A DNA stretch of 64,000 nucleotides. It comes from Cellulomonas humilata. GTDB taxonomy: Bacteria; Actinomycetota; Actinomycetes; Actinomycetales; Cellulomonadaceae. Location: NCBI RefSeq assembly GCF_030814415.1, contig NZ_JAUSVB010000001.1, positions 310,001-374,000 on the forward strand, written 5' to 3'. Positions 1 to 8,738 of the stretch are shown piece by piece. The position numbers were made by a program, and so were the translations under genes. Positions within the stretch are counted from its first letter, which is position 1. Every line of letters begins with the position of its first letter. Under the pieces are notes generated by a model that searched no databases, was not told the DNA's origin, and saw nothing but the letters and a program-made list of their open reading frames with translations.

Positions 1-1
1 C

Positions 2-502
2 GACGCCGCGGTCGCCGGACGGAACTACACGCTCACCCGCGTGAACATCCACAGCACGATCGACGGCCTCAAGATCGGTGACAACGTCACGGTGCAGGAC
101 TCGTACATCCACGACCTGCTGATGACGTCCGACTCGCACAACGACGGCATCCAGTCGCTCGGGTCCGACAACGTCAGGATCGTGCACAACACGATCCTGG
201 TGGCGAAGGGCTCGACCTCCGCGATCATCCTGTCGACCGGGTCCGCCGACTCGATGAAGAACATCCTCATCGACAGCAACCTGATGGGCGGCGGCGCGTA
301 CACCGTGTACGGCGGCTACCAGGTCGGGACCGACGTCCTGTCCCGCGTGAACAACGTCATGATCTCGAACAACCACATCACGACGACGATCTTCCCGAAC
401 GGCGGTGCATACGGACCGTTCTCCTCGGTCAACGCCCCCGCCGTGACCCTCTCGGGGAACGTCTGGCATGACGGCCCCAAGGCCGGCCAGCGCGTCGGCT
501 GA
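2..502 (+). CDS. Right-handed parallel beta-helix protein, C-terminal part (5' end outside window)
   Basis: The reading frame is open from the window edge to a TGA at 500-502, giving the last 166 residues of a longer protein. The visible part has the short repeating strands of a parallel beta-helix (pectate-lyase-like) fold: successive turns such as NVTVQDSYIHD, NVRIVHNTILV, NILIDSNLM and NVMISNNHIT, each with an Asn/Asp-rich turn. Such proteins usually bind or cleave acidic polysaccharides outside the cell. Lying at the edge of a polysaccharide cluster, it may process or bind the polymer made here. Catalytic residues and the signal peptide would be upstream, so activity cannot be judged. A hairpin at 522-567 follows it. 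Confidence 0.8.
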   Translation, partial: DAAVAGRNYTLTRVNIHSTIDGLKIGDNVTVQDSYIHDLLMTSDSHNDGIQSLGSDNVRIVHNTILVAKGSTSAIILSTGSADSMKNILIDSNLMGGGAYTVYGGYQVGTDVLSRVNNVMISNNHITTTIFPNGGAYGPFSSVNAPAVTLSGNVWHDGPKAGQRVG

Positions 503-521
503 TCCACCCGCGCAGCATCAT

Positions 522-567
522 CCGCACCGGACGTGATCCCGTAGTCTCGGGCTCGCGTCCGGTGCGG
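522..567 (+). terminator. Terminator-like hairpin after the beta-helix gene
   Basis: A 12-bp perfect stem (522-533 pairs with 556-567) closes a loop that itself contains a 4-bp CCCG/CGGG stem (538-541 and 548-551). It starts 19 bases after the stop codon. There is no long T-run, as usual in high-GC actinobacteria. It separates the beta-helix gene from the downstream glycosyltransferase. Confidence 0.6.
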
Positions 568-620
568 CTCTGTCTCCCCGCCTGACGGTCGGTACCGGCA
601 GGACGAGGAGGAGCGGCCCG

Positions 621-1466
621 ATGACCAGCGTGATCATCGCCGCGTACAACGAGGCGGCCGTCATCGGCCGCAACCTCGACAGGCTCCTGGCCGGCACCGC
701 ACCGGGTGAGCTCGAGGTCGTCGTCGTGGCCAACGGGTGCGTCGACGAGACCGTCGCCGTCGCGAGCGCCCGTGACGTCCGCGTGCTCGACCTGCCGGCA
801 CCGGGCAAGGCGGCCGCCCTCAACGCCGGCGACGCGGTCGCGACGAGCAACCCCCGGATCTACCTCGACGCCGACATCGCCACGACGGCCGCCACGGTCC
901 GAGTCCTCGTCGACGCCCTGACGCAGCCCGGTGCCGAAGGTGCGCCGACCCCGCTCGTCGCCGTCCCGGACCGCCACCTCGTCCTGACCGGCCGACCGCT
1001 GGCCGTCCGCTGCTACTTCGCCATCCAGTCCCGGCTCCCGGCCGCCCGGAGGGGCCTCTACGGTCGGGGCATGATCGCCCTGTCCGCCGCGGGTCGCGCG
1101 CGCTTCGAGCAGTTCCCCGACGTGCTCGCGGACGACCTGTTCCTCGACTCCCTGTTCTCCGCGACCGAACGCGTGGTGCTCACCTCCGTCACGACCGAGG
1201 TCGAGACGCCGCGTCGGACCCGCGACCTCGTCGCGCGTCTGACCCGGGTGCGCCGCGGGAACGTCGCCCTGCGCAAGGGACGCGCAGGGGTGCGCGCGTC
1301 CAGCCGCACCAGCTGGCTGACCGACGTCGTCCTGCGCAGACCGTGGCTCGCGCCGGCGGGAGTCGTCTACGCCGTGCTCACCCTTGTCGCCGACCGCCGC
1401 GCGCGCCGCGGCGGTGATCAGTGGGAGCTCGACACGTCGTCGCGCCTGGCGGGAGGCACGGACTGA
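621..1466 (+). CDS. Glycosyltransferase family 2
   Basis: The 281-residue protein begins directly with the GT-A nucleotide-binding fold (SVIIAAYNEAAVIGRNL, residues 3-19). It has a DxD metal/donor motif in YLDADIA (about residues 81-87) and an acceptor-side ADDLFLDSLF segment near residue 170. It should transfer a sugar from a nucleotide donor to a lipid-linked glycan at the inner membrane face; the sugar is unknown. The ATG follows a clear GAGGAG at about 603-610. The stop TGA overlaps the ATG of the polysaccharide deacetylase (TGATG), so the two are translationally coupled. No transmembrane segment is obvious. Confidence 0.9.
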   Translation: MTSVIIAAYNEAAVIGRNLDRLLAGTAPGELEVVVVANGCVDETVAVASARDVRVLDLPAPGKAAALNAGDAVATSNPRIYLDADIATTAATVRVLVDALTQPGAEGAPTPLVAVPDRHLVLTGRPLAVRCYFAIQSRLPAARRGLYGRGMIALSAAGRARFEQFPDVLADDLFLDSLFSATERVVLTSVTTEVETPRRTRDLVARLTRVRRGNVALRKGRAGVRASSRTSWLTDVVLRRPWLAPAGVVYAVLTLVADRRARRGGDQWELDTSSRLAGGTD

Positions 1467-2128
1467 TGGGCCGCGACGTGCGCAACATCTGCTTCCACGG
1501 CATCGGTGCACCAGGTCGCCCAATCGACGACGACGAGGCGCGGTACTGGATCACGGCCGACGAGTACCTGCGCATCCTCGACGAGATCGCGACGTGGCCC
1601 GCGACGGTGATCTCGTTCGACGACGGGAACGCCTCGGACGTCGAGCTCGGTCTGCCCGGGCTGCTCGAGCGTGGCCTGACGGGCACGTTCTTCGTCCTGG
1701 CGGGCCGACTCGACACGGCCGGCAGCGTGACGACGCAGCAGGTTGCCGAGCTCGGTGCGGCGGGGATGCGGGTCGGGTCGCACGGCATGGACCACGTCTC
1801 GTGGCGGTCGATGTCGCCCGACGTCCAGCGACGGGAGCTCGTCGAGGCCCGCGAGGTCATCGCCACGATCGCCGGGGACGTGACCGAGGCTGCGCTGCCG
1901 CGTGGTCAGTACGACCGCGAGACGTTGAGCGCGTTGCGCCGGCTGGGGTACACGGCCGTGCACACCTCCGACCGGCGCCTCGCGACAGCCGGGGCGTGGC
2001 TCCAGCCGCGGTTCAGCGTGACGCGCGACGACACACCCCAGACCCTGGTCCAGGCGGCACTGGTCCCTCCGCCGGTGCACCGGCGGGCGGCACTCGAGGC
2101 CAAGGGGCTGCTCAAGCGCTGGCGCTGA
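1466..2128 (+). CDS. Polysaccharide deacetylase (NodB/CE4-like)
   Basis: This 220-residue protein has the NodB-homology motif 1 (SFDDG, residues 50-54) and motif 2 as GSHGMDH with two metal-ligand histidines (about 106 and 110). The family removes N-acetyl groups from GlcNAc-type residues using a divalent metal. No signal peptide is seen, so it could act on a lipid-linked intermediate on the cytoplasmic side, or it is a divergent member. The ATG at 1466 was chosen over an in-frame start at 1421 because it overlaps the stop of the upstream glycosyltransferase and has GGGAGG 10 nt before it. The 3' end overlaps the convergent GT2 gene by 17 bp. Confidence 0.85.
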   Translation: MGRDVRNICFHGIGAPGRPIDDDEARYWITADEYLRILDEIATWPATVISFDDGNASDVELGLPGLLERGLTGTFFVLAGRLDTAGSVTTQQVAELGAAGMRVGSHGMDHVSWRSMSPDVQRRELVEAREVIATIAGDVTEAALPRGQYDRETLSALRRLGYTAVHTSDRRLATAGAWLQPRFSVTRDDTPQTLVQAALVPPPVHRRAALEAKGLLKRWR

Positions 2129-3074
2129 CCGCCACGATGCTGTGCGGGCCTGGGGTCTGACGCAGGTAGCGCGGGCTCAGCAGTCCCCGCAGCGCGGCCC
2201 GGCTCGTCTGCTTGCCGAGCAGGGCCCGGCTGCCCTCACGGCCGACGAGCACCACCCAGAAGGCGGCCGTCGCGACACGGCCGTGCCGACGGCTGTACAG
2301 GCGCAACCGGTTGGCGACCAGCAGCCGCCAGAGCCCCGGGTTGCCCGACGAGCCGCCCTCCAGGTGCACGGCGTGCGCGGTCGGGACGAACCAGGTGGGA
2401 TAGCCGGCGTCGCGGGCGCGCAGGGCGAAGTCGGTCTCCTCGGAGTACAGGAAGTACGACTCGTCCCACGGCCCGACGGCGTCCCAGCACGCGGCCGAGA
2501 CGAGCTGCGTCGAGCCCTCGGCCCAGTCCGCGGGCGACTCGACCTCGTAGGCGCGGGGGTCGGTGATGACCTCACCCAGGTCCGCGATCGACCCGGCCCG
2601 TTCCGCCCCGAGGAGCGCGTCCGCGAGCGCACGGCGCAAGGTCGGCTCGCGGCGGCGTGACGAGATGAGGCGACCGCCGGCGTCGTCGAGCCTCGGCACC
2701 ACGATCCCGGCTCCCGTGCGCCCGAGCGCGGCGACGAGCTCGGGGACGCAGCCGGGCCCCAGGCGGACGTCGGGGTTGAGCACGAGCACGGCTCCCCGGT
2801 CCGGCACCTGCGCGGCACCGAGGTTGATGCCGGCCGCGTAGCCCCCGTTGCGGGCGGACCGCACGACGACGGCGTCGGGGGCGAGCGACTCCACCACCTC
2901 GACGGTGCCGTCGCGCGAGCCGTTGTCCACCACGACGAGCGTCCACGCGAGGTCGGCGAGGCCGTCGGGCAACGAGGCGAGCAGCCCGGGCACGACGTCG
3001 GCGCTGTTGAACGTGACGACGACGACAGCCACCCGACCGGGCGCGCCACGCGGATCAGCAGGCACCGTGGTCAT
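2112..3074 (-). CDS. Glycosyltransferase family 2 (rhamnosyltransferase-like)
   Basis: The 320-residue protein has a GT-A fold: VAVVVVTFNSADVVPGLLAS (residues 15-34), DNGSRDGT (50-57), NGGYAAGINLG (76-86) and LNPDVRL (99-105) with the DxD-equivalent PDV. The SEETDFALRARDAGY acceptor/catalytic segment follows. This arrangement is common in the WbbL-like rhamnosyltransferase group, but the sugar is inferred only loosely. The ATG at 3074 puts the fold about 14 residues in; an upstream ATG at 3137 gives 21 extra residues and cannot be excluded because neither has a convincing ribosome site. It is divergent from the gene at 3273 and convergent with the deacetylase gene. Confidence 0.88.
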   Translation of the reverse strand: MTTVPADPRGAPGRVAVVVVTFNSADVVPGLLASLPDGLADLAWTLVVVDNGSRDGTVEVVESLAPDAVVVRSARNGGYAAGINLGAAQVPDRGAVLVLNPDVRLGPGCVPELVAALGRTGAGIVVPRLDDAGGRLISSRRREPTLRRALADALLGAERAGSIADLGEVITDPRAYEVESPADWAEGSTQLVSAACWDAVGPWDESYFLYSEETDFALRARDAGYPTWFVPTAHAVHLEGGSSGNPGLWRLLVANRLRLYSRRHGRVATAAFWVVLVGREGSRALLGKQTSRAALRGLLSPRYLRQTPGPHSIVAVSASA

Positions 3075-3272
3075 CCTCAGGATCGATCGGCTGGCGGGGG
3101 TGCGGGCATCGTCGCACGCGACCGGATCGAGCCGCATCACCCGTCCGCCGAGCAGGTCCCCGCAGGGTCGCCACCACCCGGGTGAACCTCTCGACCAGAT
3201 GTCCAACCTGCCCCTTTCGTCCCCTATCGTCGACACGTCGAGAAGACGCAGCCACGCCCGAGAGAGGTCCCC

Positions 3273-4523
3273 ATGACAGGCACGCAGCCGCGCCGCACAC
3301 CGGTGTCGATCGTCTGCGTGTTCAACGACCTCGACGTCCGGACCACCTGCCTCGACGCGTCGATCCACGCCGGGACGCCGGACGCCCCGCAGACCGAGTA
3401 CCTCCCCGTGGACAACCGCGACGGCGCGTTCGCCTCCGCCGGTGCCGCTCTCAACGACGGCGCCCGCCGTGCGCGGAACGACGTCGTCGTCTTCGTCCAC
3501 CAGGACGTGTATCTGCACTCGCTCGTCGCACTGGAGGAAGCGGCCGCCGCGCTCCAGGACGACCCGGGTACGGGCCTGCTCGGTGCGGTCGGCATCACAC
3601 CGTCCGGCTCGGTCGCCGGTGTGGTGCGCGACCGGGTCGTGATGATCGGCGAGCCCTCGTCGTCGGTCCCGGTCGACAGCGTCGACGAGGTCCTCTTCCT
3701 GATCGAACGCGATCGTGTGCTCGCCGAGCCGCTCAGCGAGCACCCCGACCTGGCGTGGCACGCCTACGCCGTCGAGTACGGCGCCCGCGTCCGCAGCGAG
3801 GGCCTGCACGTCGGGACACACGACGTGGTGCTCACGCACAACAGCATGACGGCGAACCTCGACCGGCTCGCCGAGGCCCACCAGCAGGTGGCGCGACTGT
3901 ACCCCGGTCTGCTCCCTCTCCGGACCACGTGTGGCGTCGTGCGCGCCACGCCGGACCGGAGCCGGTGGCGGACGGCGTGGCGTCGTCGGCACGGGGTCGC
4001 CACCTGGCTCCGGGAGTCGCGGGCCGCCGCGCGTCTCGCCCGTGCCGACGGGCTCGGCATCCGGGACGTCGTGCTCGGTGACATCCGGCTGACCGTCGAT
4101 GACGTCCTGGACGTCGTCGGAGCGGACCGGCTGGACGTCGTCAACCTCGCGCCGCACCGCGCCGACGCACAACCGTGGAGCCCGGCGTCCGTGACCCGCC
4201 GGGGCCGGGACGTCTCGGTGGTCGTCCAGACCGCCGCCGACCTCGCCGGGTCCCTGCGCGAACCGGGCGACGGTCGGGCGCTGCTCGTCGCGGACGTCGA
4301 CGAGACTGCCCTGCGCACCCTCGCGCCGAGCCTGCGCGACGTGCCCCACCTCGTCGGCCTGGCGCAGGACACCGGTGGCTGGATCCTGGTGCTAAGCGGC
4401 TCGGTCGCCGACGACGTCCGCGCACCCTGGCCGACGCGCCGCAACGCCCCCTTCGGGCTGCGGCCCCGCCCTGCCACCGCCCCGGGGAGCTCCGCAGGTG
4501 CACCCGCGGAGCTCGCCCGGTAG
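3273..4523 (+). CDS. GT-A glycosyltransferase-like protein
   Basis: The 416-residue protein opens with VSIVCVFND (residues 11-19) and carries FVHQDVYL (75-82), where QDV replaces the DxD motif. Both features occur in glycosyltransferase-2-like proteins of polysaccharide clusters. The C-terminal half (about 220-400) shows no motif I recognise, and its tail is Pro/Ala-rich. The start is supported by GAGAGAGG 5-12 nt upstream. It is the first gene of a plus-strand run with the GT4 and flippase genes (12-bp gap to the next ATG). Which sugar it handles cannot be told. Confidence 0.75.
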   Translation: MTGTQPRRTPVSIVCVFNDLDVRTTCLDASIHAGTPDAPQTEYLPVDNRDGAFASAGAALNDGARRARNDVVVFVHQDVYLHSLVALEEAAAALQDDPGTGLLGAVGITPSGSVAGVVRDRVVMIGEPSSSVPVDSVDEVLFLIERDRVLAEPLSEHPDLAWHAYAVEYGARVRSEGLHVGTHDVVLTHNSMTANLDRLAEAHQQVARLYPGLLPLRTTCGVVRATPDRSRWRTAWRRRHGVATWLRESRAAARLARADGLGIRDVVLGDIRLTVDDVLDVVGADRLDVVNLAPHRADAQPWSPASVTRRGRDVSVVVQTAADLAGSLREPGDGRALLVADVDETALRTLAPSLRDVPHLVGLAQDTGGWILVLSGSVADDVRAPWPTRRNAPFGLRPRPATAPGSSAGAPAELAR

Positions 4524-4535
4524 CGGGGTCGTGTG

Positions 4536-5957
4536 ATGTCGGTCGACGAGTCGTCTCCGCGTCGGGTCGGCGCCACCGCACGAGCGGCCGCGCGCGTCTC
4601 CGCCGGTGCGCTGGGAGTCACGGTCGGCCTGGTCGACCTTACGTCGCCCGGTCTGCGCTACGGGTACGTGCACCCGCTCACCCGTGCGGTCCTGCGGCGT
4701 CCGCTCGCCTCGTTGCCCGCGGTCCCCGGTGCGGCCTTCCACCCGCTCGCGACCGGTGCCACGGTGCGTGAGCCGGACCTGCGCTGCGGGCTCGTCGCGG
4801 ACTCCCTCGACATCGGCGGGATCGGACGCGTCATCGAGATGCTGGCCGAGGGCCTGGCATCGGAAGGGATCGAGCCCGTCGTCGTCTGCCCGCAGGAGGG
4901 ACAGCGCACCGCCCGGCTCCGTGAGCTCGGGATCGAGGTGGTGGTGGCCGCCGACGAGCAGTCGGCGATGCAGGCCCTGGTGTCGGCGCGGCTCGACGTC
5001 GTCCAGGTGCACAGCGCGCCGGACCACCTGGTCGCGGCGGCCGTCGGCACCGGCGCGCCACTGGTGCCTGTCCTGCACAACACGGAGATCCACTACTCGC
5101 CGGAGAAGTGGCGGAGCACCGCCGAGCTGTTCGACCGGGCCGACTCCGTGATCGCCGTCAGCGCGCTGGTCCGCCAGTTCCACGTCGAGCGTGTGCCCGC
5201 GAGCGCGGGCGAGAAGATCGTCGTCGTCGCCAACGGGGCCATGCCGCTGCCCGCCGCGACCGACCAGGTCCGGTCCGCCGCCCGCGCCGAGCTGGAACGC
5301 ACGCTCGGCACGTCGCTGACCGGCGAGGTCGTGTTCGCGTGCCTGGCCCGGTACGACGCGCAGAAGAACATCGCCGGGACCGTCGCCTCGTTCCTGGCGG
5401 CGGGCAGGACCTCGCGCGCGCACCTGGTGGTGGCCGGCGACCCGTCGGACTGGCTGGAGTACCGCCGCGCGGACGCGATCCGGTGCAGCCACCCGGACGG
5501 CGACCGCGTGCACCTGCTCGGCACCTCGGACGCCGCGACCCTGCTGTGCGCTGCCGACGCGTTCGTCCTCAACTCGTTCTTCGAGGGATGGCCCCTGGCG
5601 GCGACGGAGGCGGTGTCCGCCGGGCTGCCCCTCGTCATCAGTGAGGCGGGTGGCGCAGCCGAGCTCGTGGCGCGCGCCGCCCCAGGGTCGACGCTGGTCA
5701 GCAACGCCAGCGGTGCGGCCGCCGAGGTGACCGACGGGCGTGCCGCGGCCGCCCGGCGCCGGGCGTCACGTCAGTCGAACGCGGCGGCGATCGCGGCTGC
5801 GGTGACTCACGTCGCGCAGACCGTCCGCGCGCAGGGTCGGTCCGGGCCGCCCGCCGACGACAGCTTCGCCACCATGGTCGCGGGGCATGCGGCCGTGGTC
5901 CGCGCCGCGGTCGCCCGACGCACCGACGCCATCCCGCACGGTCGGGTGGGCCGATGA
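4536..5957 (+). CDS. Glycosyltransferase family 4 (GT-B fold)
   Basis: The 473-residue protein is a retaining GT-B enzyme. Its N-terminal Rossmann-like domain starts near residue 86 (CGLVADSLDIGGIGRVIE, with the glycine loop for acceptor binding). The C-terminal donor domain carries CLARYDAQKNI and the E-x7-E signature in FEGWPLAATEAVSAG (about residues 348-362). An extra ~85 residues precede the fold. GTG at 4533 is immediately before the chosen ATG at 4536; the difference is one residue. Its last codons overlap the flippase ATG (ATGA), so the two are coupled. It probably extends the lipid-linked repeat unit. Confidence 0.9.
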   Translation: MSVDESSPRRVGATARAAARVSAGALGVTVGLVDLTSPGLRYGYVHPLTRAVLRRPLASLPAVPGAAFHPLATGATVREPDLRCGLVADSLDIGGIGRVIEMLAEGLASEGIEPVVVCPQEGQRTARLRELGIEVVVAADEQSAMQALVSARLDVVQVHSAPDHLVAAAVGTGAPLVPVLHNTEIHYSPEKWRSTAELFDRADSVIAVSALVRQFHVERVPASAGEKIVVVANGAMPLPAATDQVRSAARAELERTLGTSLTGEVVFACLARYDAQKNIAGTVASFLAAGRTSRAHLVVAGDPSDWLEYRRADAIRCSHPDGDRVHLLGTSDAATLLCAADAFVLNSFFEGWPLAATEAVSAGLPLVISEAGGAAELVARAAPGSTLVSNASGAAAEVTDGRAAAARRRASRQSNAAAIAAAVTHVAQTVRAQGRSGPPADDSFATMVAGHAAVVRAAVARRTDAIPHGRVGR

Positions 5958-7507
5958 CGGCGGACCAGGGACAGGTCGCGACGCCCGCCCCCGAGGGCGA
6001 CCCGCCCGGGAGCTCCGAGGAGCCGTCGACCGGCCTGGGCCGCGCGGCCGCGCACGGAGCAGCCTGGCTGACCGCGCAGAAGTGGATCGTCCGCCTCTCC
6101 GGCCTGGCGACGATCGCCGTCCTGGCCCGCATGGTCACGCCCGAGGAGTTCGGTGTGGTCGCTGTGGCCGCGGCCGTCATCCCCTTCGTCCTGCTGCTGT
6201 CCGACCTCGGTCTGTCCACGTACCTCGTGCAGGCCGACGACCCGGACGAGCGCATGCTGAGCACCGGGTTCTGGTTCTCCCTCGTGGCGGCCTTCGCGAT
6301 CGGCGGGGTGCTGTTCGCGTGCGTGCCGCTGGTGGTGGACGTCCTTGACGCGCCCACCGCCGGCCCCGTCCTGCGCGTCCTGCTCGCCTCGGTGCCCCTC
6401 GTCGTGGTCGCAGCCGTGCCGACCGCGCTGCTGCGGCGGCGGATGGCGTTCCGCAGGCTCGCCATCCAGGGCACGGCCGCCGCCGCACTCGCCCAGGTGG
6501 TCGCCGTCGTGATCGCCCTGGCCGGCGGCGGCGTGTGGGCGCTCGTCGCGCAGGCGATCACGACGACGCTCGTCACCACGACCGCAGCCTGGATCGCCGC
6601 CGGCTGGCGGCCCACGCTGTCGTTCTCCCGGAGCGAGTTCGGCACGATGGCGCGGTTCGGCTACAAGGTCGTCGGCGTCGAGCTGGTCGCGGTCCTCCGG
6701 AACTGGGCGGAGACGGCGATCATCGCGGTCTCGCTGGGCACGGCCGCGCTCGGGTACCTGACCATCGCGCAGCGTCTGGTGCAGGTGGCCCAGGAGCTGG
6801 GCGGCTCCGCGGTCGCTCCGGTGTCCGTGGTCGTGCTGGCTCGGGTGCGCGACATGCCGGACCGCCTCCGGGCCGCGTACCGGCGTGCGTCCTCGCTGAC
6901 CTACGGCGCCGTGACGCCGGTGCTCGTCTTCGTCGCGGTCGCCGCGCCCGTCGTCATCCCGCTCCTGTTCGGGAACCAGTGGGAGCAGAGCGTGCCCGTG
7001 ACCCGCGGCCTCGCTGTGGCAGGCATCCTGACGATCGGCGCCTTGCTCGACCACGGTCTGTTCTACGCGCTCGGCCGCGCCGGCAAGTGGTTCGTGTACG
7101 CCACGATCACCGACGTCATCACGGTGGCGGCGACCGCGCTCGTGGTCTCCCAGGGCCTCACCGCCGTCGCCTGGGCGTTCGTCGGGGTCGCCGTGGCCGC
7201 GACCGCCGCGCGCTGGGTCCTGGTCTCCAAGGAGATCGGTACGACCGTCGGTGAGCTCGCCCGGTCGTTCGGGTCGGTGGCGGTGTGCGCGCTCGTCTCG
7301 GGTGGTGCCGGTCTGCTCGTCCTGGCGCTGGTGCCCGGCCCGCTGGTCCTGCGGGCCGCGCTCATCGGCGTCACGGTCCTGGCGACCCACCTGCTGCTCC
7401 TGCGCCTGGTGCTGAGGGACACCTACGCAGACGCCCTCGCGCTCGCGCCTCTGCCGGCGTCGGTGCGGGGCCGTCTGCAGCGGTTCTCCCGGATCGCGAC
7501 CTCCTGA
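5954..7507 (+). CDS. Oligosaccharide flippase (Wzx/MOP family)
   Basis: This 517-residue polytopic membrane protein has about 12-14 hydrophobic segments. Typical features of the polysaccharide-transporter family are the start AAAHGAAWLTAQKWIVRLSG and VTPEEFGVVAVAAAVIP near residue 60, and NQWEQSVPVTRGLA in the middle. It should flip undecaprenyl-diphosphate-linked repeat units to the outer face. The start overlaps the upstream GT4 stop by 4 bp. The 3' end carries a perfect 21-bp tandem duplication that includes the stop codon (7493-7534). Confidence 0.92.
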   Translation: MTADQGQVATPAPEGDPPGSSEEPSTGLGRAAAHGAAWLTAQKWIVRLSGLATIAVLARMVTPEEFGVVAVAAAVIPFVLLLSDLGLSTYLVQADDPDERMLSTGFWFSLVAAFAIGGVLFACVPLVVDVLDAPTAGPVLRVLLASVPLVVVAAVPTALLRRRMAFRRLAIQGTAAAALAQVVAVVIALAGGGVWALVAQAITTTLVTTTAAWIAAGWRPTLSFSRSEFGTMARFGYKVVGVELVAVLRNWAETAIIAVSLGTAALGYLTIAQRLVQVAQELGGSAVAPVSVVVLARVRDMPDRLRAAYRRASSLTYGAVTPVLVFVAVAAPVVIPLLFGNQWEQSVPVTRGLAVAGILTIGALLDHGLFYALGRAGKWFVYATITDVITVAATALVVSQGLTAVAWAFVGVAVAATAARWVLVSKEIGTTVGELARSFGSVAVCALVSGGAGLLVLALVPGPLVLRAALIGVTVLATHLLLLRLVLRDTYADALALAPLPASVRGRLQRFSRIATS

Positions 7508-7534
7508 GCCGACATCGCGACCTCCTGAGCCGAC
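7493..7534. repeat. Perfect 21-bp tandem duplication spanning the flippase stop codon
   Basis: Two identical 21-bp units (7493-7513 and 7514-7534) abut each other. The first contains the stop TGA of the flippase gene at 7505-7507; the second repeats it downstream. The unit length is a multiple of three, so either copy would end the same frame. Confidence 0.95.
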
Positions 7535-7568
7535 CGAGCACACGACCCGGCCTCGTGAACTGGGCCGG

Positions 7569-8738
7569 TCAGCGGCCCCGGACGGTGCGAACGAGCTTGT
7601 CCGGGACACGGCGGGCCTCGACCGGGAGGTCGGACCACCACGAGCGGGCCGTGTACGACGTCAGCGCGGTCTCGTAGACGGCGACCAGCTTCTCCGCCAT
7701 CGCGGTCAGGCCGAAGCGCTGCTCGGCGAACGTCCGGCTGAACTCACCGAGCCGTCGACGACGGTCCTCGTCGTCGACGAGCGTCAGCAGGTTCCGAGCC
7801 AGGAGCGCCTCCGGCTGGCTCACATGGTCCGGGCTCCAGTAGCTGCTGCGCGCCAGCAGCGCGGCGTTGTCAGGCTCGAGCACGGCGCTGAAGCCGCTCT
7901 CCCCCTGCACCACGAGCGGCTTGCCGTGCGCGAGCCCGCGGGCGGCCGACCCGCCCATGCCGAGGACGATGTCAGCGCGGGAGTACGCAGGCCGGGGGTC
8001 GGACATCGCCCCGAGGAACCGCACCGCCTCGCGGCCCAGGTCGGCGTTCGCCTTCTCGCCCAGGATGCGCAGCCGCGGCTCCGCGGCACCCGTCCCGACG
8101 ATCTCCAGGACGAGGTCGTGGTCCGTCAGCTGCCGGACCGCACCGATCGCTGCCTCGACGGGGACCGACTTCATGTCCTCCTCGAGCCGGGACACGATGA
8201 CGAGCGTCACGTGCTCGTTGGGGGGCGCGTCGGCGGGCCGGGGCCGGTCCCGGAGCATGTCGACCGGCGGGCTGATCAGCACGGTCGGCCCGGGGCGGTT
8301 CTCGCACTCCTCGAGCAGGTACTCCGTCCCGACGATCAGCGGGTGGTGCCGGTGGACGGAGTGATGGAGCTCCATCTCGTACATCGTCTGGACCCACGGG
8401 CGACGGGCGAACCGGCTGGGCCCCCAGTAGAAGGCGCGCGCGGCACCCCACGTCCCGTAGGCGTGCAGCAGGTCGGCGCCGACCTGGTCGGCCCGCTGCC
8501 GGAGCACGCGACTGTAGGCGAGCGCCGTCGGAGGCTCCCGGAACGGGGTGACACGGACGCCGCGCTCGGCGGCGACGTCGAGCAGGCTGGCGCCCGTGCC
8601 GGTGGGCTCCGGTCCGATCAGGTGCGACTCGAACCCGAGCGGCACCACGGCGGCGGCCAGGTCCACCGCGTTGATCTGCGTCCCCCCGAGCTCGAGGCTG
8701 TTGAGGTGGACGAGGACCACGCGGGGCCTGGCGGCCAT
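7569..8738 (-). CDS. Glycosyltransferase, GT4-like
   Basis: The 389-residue protein begins VVLVHLNSLELGGTQINAVDLAAAV, a GT-B N-domain with the GGTQ acceptor loop. Its C-domain has TLVIVSRLEEDMKS and a donor-site stretch ending in GESGFSAVLEPDNAALLA, where an E lies in the expected place. The ATG at 8738 shares its A with the stop of the aminotransferase upstream (TGATG), so it is the last gene of the coupled minus-strand sugar operon. It likely uses the amino sugar made by the preceding genes, but that is inference. Confidence 0.85.
   Translation of the reverse strand: MAARPRVVLVHLNSLELGGTQINAVDLAAAVVPLGFESHLIGPEPTGTGASLLDVAAERGVRVTPFREPPTALAYSRVLRQRADQVGADLLHAYGTWGAARAFYWGPSRFARRPWVQTMYEMELHHSVHRHHPLIVGTEYLLEECENRPGPTVLISPPVDMLRDRPRPADAPPNEHVTLVIVSRLEEDMKSVPVEAAIGAVRQLTDHDLVLEIVGTGAAEPRLRILGEKANADLGREAVRFLGAMSDPRPAYSRADIVLGMGGSAARGLAHGKPLVVQGESGFSAVLEPDNAALLARSSYWSPDHVSQPEALLARNLLTLVDDEDRRRRLGEFSRTFAEQRFGLTAMAEKLVAVYETALTSYTARSWWSDLPVEARRVPDKLVRTVRGR

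Noticed and set aside
7493..7534. Possible attachment site or target-site duplication of a mobile element
   Set aside because: The copies are directly adjacent with nothing between them and no integrase or transposase is nearby.
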